Source: JBEISR01 sp044337705
GTDB taxonomy: Bacteria; Planctomycetota; Planctomycetia; Pirellulales; Pirellulaceae
DNA length: 18,264 nt
Assembly: GCA_044337705.1 (NCBI GenBank)
Contig: JBIINB010000091.1
Location: forward strand, 1-18,264
Reading direction: 5' to 3'
In this document: piece by piece, positions 1-7,879 of the stretch
Numbering within the stretch: the stretch's first letter is position 1
How the letters are laid out: each line of letters begins with the position of its first letter
Made by a program: the position numbers and the translations under genes
The notes under the pieces: generated by a model
Database searches by the model: none
Seen by the model: the letters and a program-made list of their open reading frames with translations, nothing else
Told to the model about the DNA's origin: nothing

Positions 1-162
1 ACCGATCGCATGATGAGGCCCGAGTCGATCGACGTCAATGCATCCGCCGAGGAGCTGCGGGTGGCCCTTGCCATGCCAGCCGACTCACCCGAAAAACAGG
101 CGATCCGAGACCGCGCTGTGGCTCAGGCCCGCGCGAAAGCCGCCATCGCTAGCAAGCGATAA
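1..162 (+). CDS. 3' end of an unidentified protein (partial)
   Basis: Reading frame 1 is open from the first base of the window to a TAA stop at 160-162, giving 53 residues. The tail is charged and alanine-rich, ending in AQARAKAAIASKR, and has the look of a helical C-terminus. The start lies outside the window, so the family cannot be named. It lies on the same strand as the membrane protein at 216, with a gap of 53 bases, so the two could be co-transcribed. I chose this frame over the overlapping ORF beginning at 38 because it has normal amino-acid composition and stops just before a good ribosome binding site. No function is proposed. Confidence 0.6.
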   Translation, partial: TDRMMRPESIDVNASAEELRVALAMPADSPEKQAIRDRAVAQARAKAAIASKR

Positions 163-202
163 CCCGACTCGCGAAACGTTCAAACGCACGCGAGGCAGGA
201 TC

Positions 203-210
203 GGGGAGGG
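203..210 (+). promoter_or_regulatory. Ribosome binding site that fixes the start at 216
   Basis: GGGGAGGG lies five bases before the ATG at 216. The upstream in-frame GTG at 210 overlaps this motif and therefore cannot be served by it. This favours ATG 216 as the start of the membrane protein. Confidence 0.6.
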
Positions 211-215
211 TGGCG

Positions 216-2642
216 ATGGGAACTCCAAGCCATCTGCAGTCGGATGATCCAGTAGTGTCGCTAGAAGGGCGGCTGCTTTGGATTTCCGCCCTGGGGACGC
301 TCGCCGTCTGGCTGGGCCTCCTTTACCCGTCTTGGTACCTGGGACAAGTGCCCGGCTTCCGCGACACCCTGAACTTCTACTTTCCCATGTGGTCCTCCTG
401 GGACCATCTGATAGGGATCGATCGCTGGTTGCCGCGTTGGTGCCACCTCGATGGTACGGGGAACAACCTTATTGGCGAAGGGACGTCTCTGAGCTTCTAT
501 CCTTTGCGCTGTGTACTGCTGGTGCCATGGGGAACCATCTCACAGCGAACAGGGATGTTCTTGTTGCTGCATGGCATGTTGGCGTGGGCCACAATGGCTT
601 GGTCGGTCCGAAATGCAGGTGCTAGTTTGGGTGTGGCCGCGCTGGCAGCGATAAGCTACTCCCTATCGGGACCGATCTTCTTTCAAATCTACAATCCCCC
701 CTTCCTCATATCGGCTGCCTGGCTGCCTCTTCTTCTTGGATCTCTGGTCAGCGTGCTGGCGGCAACCTCTGGCTGTTCCAATCCTCGCACAAACTTAGCA
801 GCGTCACTGGCAGCATCGATGATGATCCTGGGGGGCGATCCTCAGTCGGTCGTGCATGGCATGCTGCTGGGTGGCACCGCTGCTCTTTTTCTCTCGATTC
901 GTTTCCTCAAAAGTAGATTTGCTTCTAGCTGCACTATCCAGCCGTCCATCGCAGAGCTCCGGCGGCATCCAATGGTTGCCTGGTTTGTTTTCCTGGCGAT
1001 TGGCATCGCGATGGCAGCCATCCAGTGGATCCCAACCGCTTTCTGGGTGGCACAGTCCGATCGAGTGGGAGATTATCGGCCGGTGATCTATCAGTTTTCC
1101 GTAGCACCCTGGCACTGGCCAAGTCTTCTAGTGCCGGGACTGGGTGGCAGTTACGTGGGTGGTCATACGCGGTGGTTGGCGGGGCTCTCTGCCGAAGGAA
1201 GAATGTGGGTTCCCTCGCTGCATATCGCGACCCCGATCTGGATCGGGCTGCTCTGCCTGCTTTGGCTTCCGAAAGTGCGATGGACTACCTCCCGATGGAT
1301 TGTCGCTTTCGGAGCCATCGGAGCCTGGAGCGCCATGGGGGATTATGCGCCAGGTTGGTATTTCAATCAGTTGCTCTCTCTCTGGCAAGGTCAACCGACT
1401 CGGTGGTTGCCAGACGCGTGGGGTGGCCTGCAGTGGCTTTGGGTGGAAGTGGTTCCAGGTTACCGACACTTCCGATACCCAGCCAAATGGCTGCCTGTGA
1501 CTCTTTGGAGCCTCTCTTGGCTGGGGGCTTATGGGCTCTGGCTGGCCATCGAACGGCCGAACAGGATACAGCGGGGCAAACTGAGTCGGACTGCGACCGC
1601 GCTGGCGATCGCAGCAGGAATCCTATCGATCGTCATGAGGATGCCTGTTTCGCAGTGGCTATGGGACGAATGGTCGAAGTGGGTAGAGCCCGATGCCATC
1701 TTAGGTACTTTTCAAGCCGCCCCATCGCTAAGAATGCTTCAGTGGCAGTTGGTGGTCTTCGCAGCGATCTGCTTTTCTATAGCGGTCGTATGGACCGGGC
1801 GCCCCTTTGCTTTGGAGTGGGGACGCCGAAGGACGGCAGAGACCCTTCTTCTGCTGATGGCATTCCAGTTGGCCTGGAGTGCGCGGCAGGAATGCTCGTT
1901 CCAGGGTTCCCGCGAACTGCAGCAAAAGGTGCTGGGTGCATCCCTATCCAGTCCGTCGGCGCCGGCTAGCGGTAAGCTGCACTGGCTGATGGAGCGGAGG
2001 AATCAGGGGGCAGAATTTACGTCGCGGCCCAAACCGCTGAAGAAACAGCTCCAGAAGATCGACCATCGAATTTGGCTAGGCCACGGAACGCCGGTCACCC
2101 AAGCTCTCCGCATGACATGGGTAGACCAAACGATGCAAGAGGTTTCGCACCAAACCTCTGCTGAGGAGAAAGATCGTTCCAACGAGGTTAGGGAGGGTAA
2201 CCCATCGAGCTCCTGGCTGGAAGCTTGGTTGCCGAAACGTGAAGACGAGATGTCGGTGCAGCCGAAGTTGCAGATCGATTGCAGGGATCAAGTCGATGCG
2301 GTGGATCTCTGGGGACCCTTTACAACCGACTTGGAATGGGTGATTGCGCCCACCGCAAGTGGCTTGGCTTTCTTGCCGCTTTACCAAGATGGAGGATGGA
2401 GTGGCTGGGTGTCGTTGGAAAACGATGGGGTCTGGGAGGCATTGAAATTGTCGAAAGCCAATGGAGTCGGTATGGCGATGGAAATTCCGGAAGGAGCCGA
2501 CCGGCTGGTGCTGAACTATCAGACGCCGGGATTGAAGGTGGGAGTGCTGATCAGTTTGCTGGGAGCGGCAAGCCTGCTGTATTGGGTTTACTTGGTTTGC
2601 CGGAAGCAGCGGTCGCAGGTTATCGAAGTAGATGATCGCTAG
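216..2642 (+). CDS. YfhO-like multi-pass membrane protein (808 aa)
   Basis: Large integral membrane protein. From about residue 20 to 600 it consists of repeated hydrophobic segments; about residues 610-770 are mostly soluble, and a last membrane helix lies near 773-795. Seen directly: an acidic motif in the first extracytoplasmic loop (DTLNFYFPMW, D at about residue 50), FRYPAKWL near 418-425, and LYQDGGWSGW near 720-730. YfhO-family proteins share an early acidic loop motif, an FRYP-type motif and a late 'PGW..Y.DG'-like motif; they are thought to be GT-C-fold proteins that transfer sugars from lipid carriers outside the membrane. Assignment to this family is inferred from topology and motifs. 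Substrate is unknown. No lipid-carrier or glycan-synthesis genes adjoin it, and it is convergent with the next gene. Start chosen by the Shine-Dalgarno motif at 203-210. Confidence 0.72.
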   Translation: MGTPSHLQSDDPVVSLEGRLLWISALGTLAVWLGLLYPSWYLGQVPGFRDTLNFYFPMWSSWDHLIGIDRWLPRWCHLDGTGNNLIGEGTSLSFYPLRCVLLVPWGTISQRTGMFLLLHGMLAWATMAWSVRNAGASLGVAALAAISYSLSGPIFFQIYNPPFLISAAWLPLLLGSLVSVLAATSGCSNPRTNLAASLAASMMILGGDPQSVVHGMLLGGTAALFLSIRFLKSRFASSCTIQPSIAELRRHPMVAWFVFLAIGIAMAAIQWIPTAFWVAQSDRVGDYRPVIYQFSVAPWHWPSLLVPGLGGSYVGGHTRWLAGLSAEGRMWVPSLHIATPIWIGLLCLLWLPKVRWTTSRWIVAFGAIGAWSAMGDYAPGWYFNQLLSLWQGQPTRWLPDAWGGLQWLWVEVVPGYRHFRYPAKWLPVTLWSLSWLGAYGLWLAIERPNRIQRGKLSRTATALAIAAGILSIVMRMPVSQWLWDEWSKWVEPDAILGTFQAAPSLRMLQWQLVVFAAICFSIAVVWTGRPFALEWGRRRTAETLLLLMAFQLAWSARQECSFQGSRELQQKVLGASLSSPSAPASGKLHWLMERRNQGAEFTSRPKPLKKQLQKIDHRIWLGHGTPVTQALRMTWVDQTMQEVSHQTSAEEKDRSNEVREGNPSSSWLEAWLPKREDEMSVQPKLQIDCRDQVDAVDLWGPFTTDLEWVIAPTASGLAFLPLYQDGGWSGWVSLENDGVWEALKLSKANGVGMAMEIPEGADRLVLNYQTPGLKVGVLISLLGAASLLYWVYLVCRKQRSQVIEVDDR

Positions 2643-2756
2643 GATCGCCGGCGGTCGCTGCGGCGAATCGATGAACTGGCAACAATTCGCTTCGCGAGGT
2701 CGACCGTCGAAGGATCGCCTTCCTAAGTCTTCCCTTACTACTCGCGGCAGGGTCGC

Positions 2757-3905
2757 TCAATAACCAGCTGCTTCGATCCTGAAAGGAATCGCTTTCTCAT
2801 CCCCTTCGATCTCCACCATGGCGGCGATGATTTTTGTGATCTTTCGATCTGCAGGGAGCGGCTGGAAGGTGAACTGAAGTGTAGAGAAGGAGGGAGTCGG
2901 ACTGTTGTTGGCCTGATTTTGCACCTTGCCGTTGAAGCTGAAACTCTGGAAGCTTCCCGAGCCACCTCCGGTGGAGTTTTTCCCGGTGGGAATGTAGCGG
3001 TCACCCTCACCATCCTCCAGAATCAGCTCGTAGTTCTGGACCGATGCAGTCAATGCTTGGAATTTACTGAAAAGGTCGTTCGCCTGCTGGATCGCCTTCG
3101 TCTCGGGAAAGGTGACCTGAATTTGAATGCCCTCTGGTGACTTCTGAAAACCCTCCAGACGAAAGGTGGCGCCATCCGCTTTCTTCTGTTGCTTGGCGCT
3201 GCTGGTGAACACCACTTCAAGCCTTCGTCCCGGGGTCACCAACAGCTCCCCCTCGATCTTCTGGATCGGTGTCTCCATCGATTTGGGCAGATAAACATAT
3301 GCGGCATGGTTGGTATCAAACTGTTTCAGGAATTGTGGGTAGGAAATGCGTAGGGGGCCAGTATCTTCCGACTGGCTGACTTGCCCCGTCAAATCGGTCA
3401 CTAGGATCTTAGGAGCCACGCGCATCAGGACGGAGCTTTTGCGACCTCTTGGATTCTCTTGATCGACCTGAAAAGCGATCCCGACGTTAGGCTTGAGACC
3501 ACCACCACCGTATGTGGCACCACCTCCTCCCGCGAAGACCTGACCACCTCCTCCGCCAGCCGCATTGCCGAATCCGCCTGCGGCCCCACCGCCATTCTGG
3601 TTGTTGAAGAACTGTCCGTCGGCAAACTGTTTGTTGTTGAAGTCGCCAAATGCCTGATTTGGACCCTGGATTTCGATCTTGGGGCGAAAATCGAGCAGCG
3701 AGGGCATATCGCCCAAGGGACCAATGGCCGTCGCCCGGATACGATACCCATCGACATTGGCCGCCTGGAGCTCCTGAAGAGATTGCTTAGCTGCCGAGGG
3801 ATCGGATGCAGCGGCACCTTTTCCCTGAGTTGGCGCCTTGGCGGGATCGGCTAGAGGCGACGTGAGGGCAAGAAGTCCGATACCGACGAGTACGGATCCG
3901 AGCAT
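2757..3905 (-). CDS. Secreted glycine-rich protein of unknown function (382 aa)
   Basis: From the ATG at 3905 the protein starts MLGSVLVGIGLLALTSPLA, a typical signal peptide, so it is probably exported. A longer ORF starts at 3941, but its 12 extra residues precede the hydrophobic segment, and only the 3905 ATG has a suitable Shine-Dalgarno sequence (AAGGAA, eight bases away). After the signal come an Ala/Lys/Gln-rich linker, a region containing VDGYRIRATAIGPLGD, then a low-complexity segment at about 105-136 made almost wholly of Gly with Ala, Asn and Phe. The C-terminal two thirds looks like an ordinary folded domain, including LLVTPGRRLEVVFTS and a Gly/Ser stretch, ending KAIPFRIEAAGY. 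I do not recognise a family. It is probably a planctomycete-specific envelope protein. A perfect TATAAT lies about 130 bases upstream. Confidence 0.7.
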   Translation of the reverse strand: MLGSVLVGIGLLALTSPLADPAKAPTQGKGAAASDPSAAKQSLQELQAANVDGYRIRATAIGPLGDMPSLLDFRPKIEIQGPNQAFGDFNNKQFADGQFFNNQNGGGAAGGFGNAAGGGGGQVFAGGGGATYGGGGLKPNVGIAFQVDQENPRGRKSSVLMRVAPKILVTDLTGQVSQSEDTGPLRISYPQFLKQFDTNHAAYVYLPKSMETPIQKIEGELLVTPGRRLEVVFTSSAKQQKKADGATFRLEGFQKSPEGIQIQVTFPETKAIQQANDLFSKFQALTASVQNYELILEDGEGDRYIPTGKNSTGGGSGSFQSFSFNGKVQNQANNSPTPSFSTLQFTFQPLPADRKITKIIAAMVEIEGDEKAIPFRIEAAGY

Positions 3906-3913
3906 AGTCGAAG

Positions 3914-3919
3914 TTCCTT
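3914..3919 (-). promoter_or_regulatory. Ribosome binding site that fixes the start at 3905
   Basis: On the minus strand this reads AAGGAA, eight bases before the ATG at 3905. The alternative ATG at 3941 has no comparable motif at a proper distance, and the signal peptide only makes sense from 3905. Confidence 0.45.
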
Positions 3920-4032
3920 GGCGATTTGGAGTTCCAAGCATCGTCTGCGGAATGCTCTTCCGCTGGAAGTGCCTTCGAACGACAGATCTCAGAAACGGTA
4001 AGACACAAGAGCGTGCACGAACTTGCCCTCAT

Positions 4033-4038
4033 ATTATA
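4033..4038 (-). promoter_or_regulatory. Candidate -10 box for the glycine-rich protein gene
   Basis: On the minus strand this is a perfect TATAAT in an A/T-rich patch, about 130 bases upstream of the start at 3905. No convincing -35 hexamer was found 16-18 bases further upstream, so the promoter is only a candidate. Confidence 0.3.
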
Positions 4039-4160
4039 ACGCTCCCTATGAGAACTAGCATTTGACGTGAAAAAGCCGAGTAGTGGCTTCTTCGATGCTT
4101 GCATGGTTTGATGACCGATGGATTGGAACGGTTGAGTGGTACCGATCGCCTCGGATTTCA

Positions 4161-4264
4161 GCTCAGGCCAGAAGGGGCGACACAATGGATGCCGTGGCTC
4201 CAAGAGCCACGGGGCTGGCCATGCTGAAAACCATTCCTCAGGCCCGAAGGGCCGGCATTGTAAG
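4161..4264. repeat. Two degenerate direct copies of a CAGGCC-GAAGGG element around a hairpin
   Basis: CTCAGGCCAGAAGGGGCGAC at 4163-4182 is repeated in diverged form as CTCAGGCCCGAAGGGCCGGC at 4237-4256, 74 bases downstream. Between them is a near-perfect hairpin: CCGTGGCTC (4192-4200), a CAA loop, and GAGCCACGG (4204-4212). An outer pair, GGCCAG (4166-4171) and CTGGCC (4215-4220), flanks it. GGCCCGAAGGGCC-type palindromes are, to my recollection, frequent in intergenic DNA of Rhodopirellula-type genomes. That attribution is from memory and has not been searched. Confidence 0.55.
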
Positions 4265-4446
4265 AATCACACCGGCAACCATTTTCCTAAAGCGCCTGAC
4301 TTCCCCCAAGAGAAGCAGATGGAAGAGAAGGAAGCAGTAAATTCTAGGAACCTATCCGTAAACCTCCAAAATCCTAACCCGCAGCGTAAGCATGGGACGG
4401 TTCTCAGATAGGCGCTATGGGATAAAACTGCCGGCCCTTCGGGCCT
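4240..4446. repeat. Region bounded by an exact 18-bp inverted repeat
   Basis: AGGCCCGAAGGGCCGGCA at 4240-4257 is exactly the reverse complement of 4429-4446. Each arm is itself a small palindrome (GGCCC-GAA-GGGCC and its complement). The 171 bases between the arms contain no coding sequence. TTCCT occurs just outside both arms (4234-4238 and 4449-4453), which could be a chance match or a degenerate target duplication. Either this is a MITE-like unit or two independent copies of an intergenic element in opposite orientation. Confidence 0.6.
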
Positions 4447-4480
4447 AGTTCCTGTCCAAAGCGGAGTGCGGATCGGTGCA

Positions 4481-4527
4481 TGGCACTGGAATGCGTGGCT
4501 GCCCTAAGTGCCACGGGCGGCTCGCCC
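4481..4527. repeat. Pair of small hairpins (TGGCACT/AGTGCCA and GGGCG/CGCCC)
   Basis: TGGCACT at 4481-4487 pairs with AGTGCCA at 4507-4513. Directly after it, GGGCG at 4515-4519 pairs with CGCCC at 4523-4527. The segment continues the palindrome-rich cluster that starts near 4160. Function unknown; it may be part of the same family of intergenic repeats. Confidence 0.45.
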
Positions 4528-4712
4528 ATCGGGGGAGTTCATTTGCCATGGCCGGGACGTTCTTGCCACGAGAGGCACCGATCGTCCATAGGAACGTGGA
4601 AAGAGCGGCGCTTGACTTGCCACCCGCCGGCCAGGAAGTCGCCCTCTTTGCATCGCGAGAGAGCAACTTCTTGTCATTTTGATCTACAGAGACAAAGCGC
4701 GGCCGGTAACGA

Positions 4713-5606
4713 TCAGATGTCGCCGGACATGCCAGGAAGTTGGCTTGCACTGCGTCGTCGCCGCCCAATTCCATAAAGCGCCGATCCCATTGCGAAAATC
4801 GCAAGCGATGCCGGTTCGGGAACCTGTGCAGCGGCAAAGGCAGCTCGAGCTTCAGCCGAGTTCAGACCAAATGCCAGATCGTAGGTGACCGAAGTCGTCT
4901 GTCCTGGGGCCAGCAGTACCCGCAAACCCAATTGAGTACCTAAATCGTCCAGAGCACCGTTGGGGTCAAACGGAGCATCGAAGAAGTTATTCAGTGCTGA
5001 TCCGTTCGTAATACTGAAACTACTGCCAGATGACACAGTGATTCTAGGATCCTTGGAACCCATCACCACGGTATGGTTTGAGGTAGCCGTGGCTTCGGCC
5101 ACGGTCGCTCCCGCCAGACCGAACACATCGTTGTAGGTTTCAAAACCAAATCCGAGGAATTGCCCCTGATCCGGGTCAAAGGCATCAAAATAACTGATCG
5201 TCGTTGCTGCGACGCCTTGGTTGGATAATTGAGAGGAAATTCGAAGAACGTTCAGTCCATCAACCAAACTGTATGTCCGCTCAAAAGCAATGTTGGCACC
5301 ACCACCCAGGTAGTTTCCAGTCACTGTGGTCCCCGTTACGACAACCGATTGCCCCGCCCCGTATTGAGGAGAGTTGAATACAAATGTCCCGACGTCGGTT
5401 CCATTCTGAAATCCGAAATCGGAAACAAAGGTACCGGCTCGGAAATACTCCGTACCACCGAAGGTGACCGAGTCGATTGCACCGCTGGAGTCTGAGATCA
5501 TCACTGCCAGCGACCCATTTGTGATGGTTGCCGCACCTAGGTGTCGATCCTGAAAGATCCCCAAGGCCACAGCCAAAACCAAGATTCTTCCACAAAGCAA
5601 CTTCAT
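4713..5606 (-). CDS. PEP-CTERM sorting-signal protein (297 aa)
   Basis: Exported protein carrying the tripartite PEP-CTERM signal at about residues 262-285: VPEPASLA, a hydrophobic stretch, then four arginines, followed by a 12-residue tail. Such signals are processed by an exosortase (EpsH/XrtA type) and target proteins to the envelope or exopolysaccharide. No exosortase is in this window. The N-terminus (MKLLCGRILVLAVALGIFQ) is a signal peptide. The body is rich in Gly, Ser, Thr and Asn, contains TYSLVDGLNVLRISSQLSNQ, and looks like an all-beta domain that I cannot name. Start: the ATG at 5606 is seven bases after AGGAGG; a TTG at 5612 would lie too close to that site. The opposite-strand porin gene is divergent from it. 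Confidence 0.85.
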   Translation of the reverse strand: MKLLCGRILVLAVALGIFQDRHLGAATITNGSLAVMISDSSGAIDSVTFGGTEYFRAGTFVSDFGFQNGTDVGTFVFNSPQYGAGQSVVVTGTTVTGNYLGGGANIAFERTYSLVDGLNVLRISSQLSNQGVAATTISYFDAFDPDQGQFLGFGFETYNDVFGLAGATVAEATATSNHTVVMGSKDPRITVSSGSSFSITNGSALNNFFDAPFDPNGALDDLGTQLGLRVLLAPGQTTSVTYDLAFGLNSAEARAAFAAAQVPEPASLAIFAMGSALYGIGRRRRSASQLPGMSGDI

Positions 5607-6139
5607 CACCAATCCTCCTGAGTGAAACCGTTCCAGCTAAAATCTACCCCCTATAAAGAGCGTTCCCAAAAGAAAAAGCACCCTCATAAAAAACTACCTC
5701 TTTTTGGTTTTTTCCCATTTCCTAGGAACGACGTTCTCGAGGAATGCTGCCAAGCAAATTGATAAAGCAACTTGCTCCTTTGAGAAGGTGGTTATGAGGT
5801 TTCTCCTAGGACCACAGCGGCGACGAGTTGATTCCAGGAGCTTTCTTGCGGAGACGATCGGTTGATGGGAGGTCCAGAGGTTTTGAAAAATCGATAGACC
5901 AGGGGACATGCAGCTCGTTGCCTTGCTTTATTGCAAGCAATGGCAAGATGTTTCGGTCGCGGGAACCGAGCCAACTTTTACAGTCGCGAAGAATTTTCCG
6001 AAAAAGCTGAATATCCGGCAGCTCGCTCGTCGATGAAGGACCAAGAGAAGCCATCGAATCGGCGCGATGGCATGTGGGTTGGCGGTGCCACTGCCCCCTC
6101 AAAATCAATGAATGCCCCCTGCCATGGATTGGATCAGCC
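5607..6139. other. Noncoding region between divergent PEP-CTERM and porin genes
   Basis: About 530 bases must hold the promoters of both flanking genes. The part near 5640-5720 is markedly A/T-rich (runs of A and T), as expected for promoter DNA. No confident -35/-10 pair was found for either gene. A small perfect palindrome, TTGCTT (5923-5928) with AAGCAA (5935-5940), lies about 200 bases before the porin. Short ORFs here lack credible starts and composition. Confidence 0.5.
5614..5619 (-). promoter_or_regulatory. Ribosome binding site that fixes the start at 5606
   Basis: On the minus strand this reads AGGAGG, a perfect Shine-Dalgarno sequence seven bases before the ATG at 5606. It excludes the TTG at 5612. 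Confidence 0.65.
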
Positions 6140-7789
6140 GTGAACCGAATGACTGCCTCCCTGACGCTCGCCCTCTTCACCGCGACCGGATGGGCGTTCG
6201 CTCAACAGCCTCCCACCACCAAAACAACGCGTACTGCAGTGAAGGCGACGGCTCAAGGCGCCCCTGCGAAAGGGACCAGCCAGGCGGCCCGAAGCGGTCG
6301 TGGCAAAGCGGTCGCCGGAGCGAGAAGCAATGCCCAGCCGGTCCGACGCGCTTCTGCCATGCAAGAAGTGATTCATGATGAGGGAATCGTTCACGAAGGT
6401 GCGGTCCACGGAGGAACGGTCCATGAGGGGATCGTTCACGAGGGGGACGTCATCGGACATTCCTACGGGCATGGAGAAGTGGTCTATGACGAGGGAAGCA
6501 TCGTTCATGGTGGACCGATTTCCCTTGGAGGCGGTTGCTCGGACGGGTCCTGCGGAGACTGCAGTTCCTGCAGCGTCGGCTCCGGTATCGATTGCGGAAT
6601 CGGCCCCTGCACGACTTGCCTCCAGCCGACGCGACTGTGCATCTGCCTTCCCGCCCATGGCTGGGTGCAGCTGGATTATCTGATGTGGTGGCAAAACGGT
6701 GCCTACTTGCCTCCGATGGCTGTCACCGGATCTGGGACGGGTATTCCGAACCTGGGTACTGGTACGGTTCTTTACGGTGACGGCGCCGACACAGACGACG
6801 ACACGATGTTCAATGAGCGACGCAGCGGCGGACGACTAAGGTTCGGATGGGGACTGGCTCGCTTTCCCGGTATCGGCATCCAGGGAGAATACATCGGCTT
6901 GGCGGACAACACCGAGCTTTTTGAAGTGATTTCCAACGGCAGCCCCACCCTGGGCGTCCCTTACCTGAACGCCACCACAGGCAACGAACAGATGCTTGGT
7001 GTCGCATTTCGGCCAGCCAATGCCCAACTCCCACACGTCGGTTCGATTCGCGTCGATGGCACCAGCAGTTTCGAAGGAGGATCGTTCCACTTCAATCGAC
7101 TGCTCTGCTGCAACACCTCGTGTGCTCCCGCTTGGTGGGGATGCGAGTCGGTTCCGGTTCAAAGCAAATGGCTGGGACTGCTAGGGTATCGCTACCTCCA
7201 ATTGGACGAAAGCCTTTCGATGCAGTTCAATGTCAATTCACCAGCCTCACCCAATGGACTCAATTTCTCGCAGACTACGCTCGATCAATTCACCACCCGA
7301 AACCAGTTCAACGGTCCCGACTGGGGGATTCAGTGGAGCGGGCGACGGGGATACTGGTCGATGGACATGCTGATGAGGACTGCCATGGGGGTCAATCGCC
7401 AGGTGGTATCGATCGACGGCCGAACAACGCACATCAGCAACGGACCACCAGCAGTCACCAACAACTACGACAGCGGACTTTTCGCCACCACCACCAACGA
7501 GGGTAACTACAGCCGCAATCGCTTTGCCGTGATCCCTGAACTGGGGATGACGGTCGGCTACCAGTTGACCGAACGTTGCCGGTTCAATGTCGGCTACACG
7601 TTCATCTACTGGAGCAGCATCGTTCGGCCAGGGGATCAGATCGATCGCGAGCTGAATCCTGCAAACATCCCCGCAATTATCAACAGAAACGTCACAACCC
7701 CCACCAACCCACGAAAACCGAATTTCGACTTTGTGGAATCCGATTACTGGGTACAGGGGCTGAGTCTAGGAATGGACTACCGCTGGTAA
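6140..7789 (+). CDS. BBP7-family outer-membrane beta-barrel protein (549 aa)
   Basis: Predicted outer-membrane protein of the planctomycete BBP7 (putative beta-barrel porin-7) family. A signal peptide, MNRMTASLTLALFTATGWAFA, starts at GTG 6140; ATG 6149 is also possible, and the ORF open from 6074 would put unlikely residues before the signal. Next is an Ala/Thr/Lys-rich linker. Residues about 77-107 hold a His-rich repeat (I-V-H-E-G units). Residues about 133-169 contain nine cysteines. The barrel follows from about residue 171 with HGWVQLDYLMWWQNGAYLPP, the usual opening of BBP7 proteins, and alternating aromatic and polar strands. The protein ends in GMDYRW: a terminal aromatic residue is the classic signal for barrel insertion. 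There is no strong ribosome binding site. A strong terminator follows, so it is probably transcribed alone. The transported substrate is unknown. Confidence 0.85.
   Translation: MNRMTASLTLALFTATGWAFAQQPPTTKTTRTAVKATAQGAPAKGTSQAARSGRGKAVAGARSNAQPVRRASAMQEVIHDEGIVHEGAVHGGTVHEGIVHEGDVIGHSYGHGEVVYDEGSIVHGGPISLGGGCSDGSCGDCSSCSVGSGIDCGIGPCTTCLQPTRLCICLPAHGWVQLDYLMWWQNGAYLPPMAVTGSGTGIPNLGTGTVLYGDGADTDDDTMFNERRSGGRLRFGWGLARFPGIGIQGEYIGLADNTELFEVISNGSPTLGVPYLNATTGNEQMLGVAFRPANAQLPHVGSIRVDGTSSFEGGSFHFNRLLCCNTSCAPAWWGCESVPVQSKWLGLLGYRYLQLDESLSMQFNVNSPASPNGLNFSQTTLDQFTTRNQFNGPDWGIQWSGRRGYWSMDMLMRTAMGVNRQVVSIDGRTTHISNGPPAVTNNYDSGLFATTTNEGNYSRNRFAVIPELGMTVGYQLTERCRFNVGYTFIYWSSIVRPGDQIDRELNPANIPAIINRNVTTPTNPRKPNFDFVESDYWVQGLSLGMDYRW
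6368..6445 (+). repeat. 15-bp in-frame tandem repeat coding for His-rich pentapeptides
   Basis: Inside the porin gene, about five successive 15-base units code for V-I-H-D-E-G, I-V-H-E-G, A-V-H-G-G, T-V-H-E-G and I-V-H-E-G. Weaker copies extend to about 6516 (VVYDEG, SIVHGG). Histidine recurs every five residues. Codons differ between units, so the repeat is old or held by selection on the protein. Confidence 0.8.
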
Positions 7790-7832
7790 CGGATCACCTG
7801 CCCGTTTGCAATTCCTAAGGAATCATGCGACC

Positions 7833-7879
7833 AGGCGACCCGGCAGCTCCCTCTCAGGGCTGTCGGGTCGCCTTTTTTT
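7833..7879 (+). terminator. Rho-independent terminator of the porin gene
   Basis: GGCGACCCG (7834-7842) pairs perfectly with CGGGTCGCC (7864-7872). Further pairing runs inwards around a short loop, and a run of seven T follows at 7873-7879. It lies 44 bases after the porin stop. Confidence 0.92.

Larger units (their letters stand above)
3906..4712. other. Long noncoding stretch with intergenic repeats
   Basis: About 800 bases lie between two minus-strand genes. The proximal 130 bases hold the leader and candidate promoter of the downstream gene. From about 4160 to 4530 there is a cluster of palindromic and repeated motifs, annotated separately. The rest, 4530-4712, is the region 3' of the PEP-CTERM gene, with no clear terminator. 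Short ORFs here have the skewed, Gly/His/Arg-rich composition expected from translated repeats, and none has a good start site. Confidence 0.6.

Noticed and set aside
1025..1969. 314-residue ORF on the plus strand inside the membrane protein gene
   Set aside because: It overlaps the YfhO-like gene in another frame, has Arg/Ala-skewed composition and no ribosome binding site. The membrane protein explains the region better.
4136..4411. 91-residue ORF in the intergenic repeat island
   Set aside because: It contains SGQKGRH and SGPKGRH, simply the translated direct repeat. There is no ribosome binding site, and the composition is Lys/Arg/His/Asn-skewed.
4240..4446. Insertion sequence bounded by the 18-bp inverted repeat
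   Set aside because: The interior is only 171 bases with no transposase, and the flanking TTCCT match is too short and not symmetrically placed. It was kept only as a repeat.
5806..6180. 124-residue minus-strand ORF before the porin
   Set aside because: It overlaps the porin start on the opposite strand and lacks a signal, a domain and a good start site.
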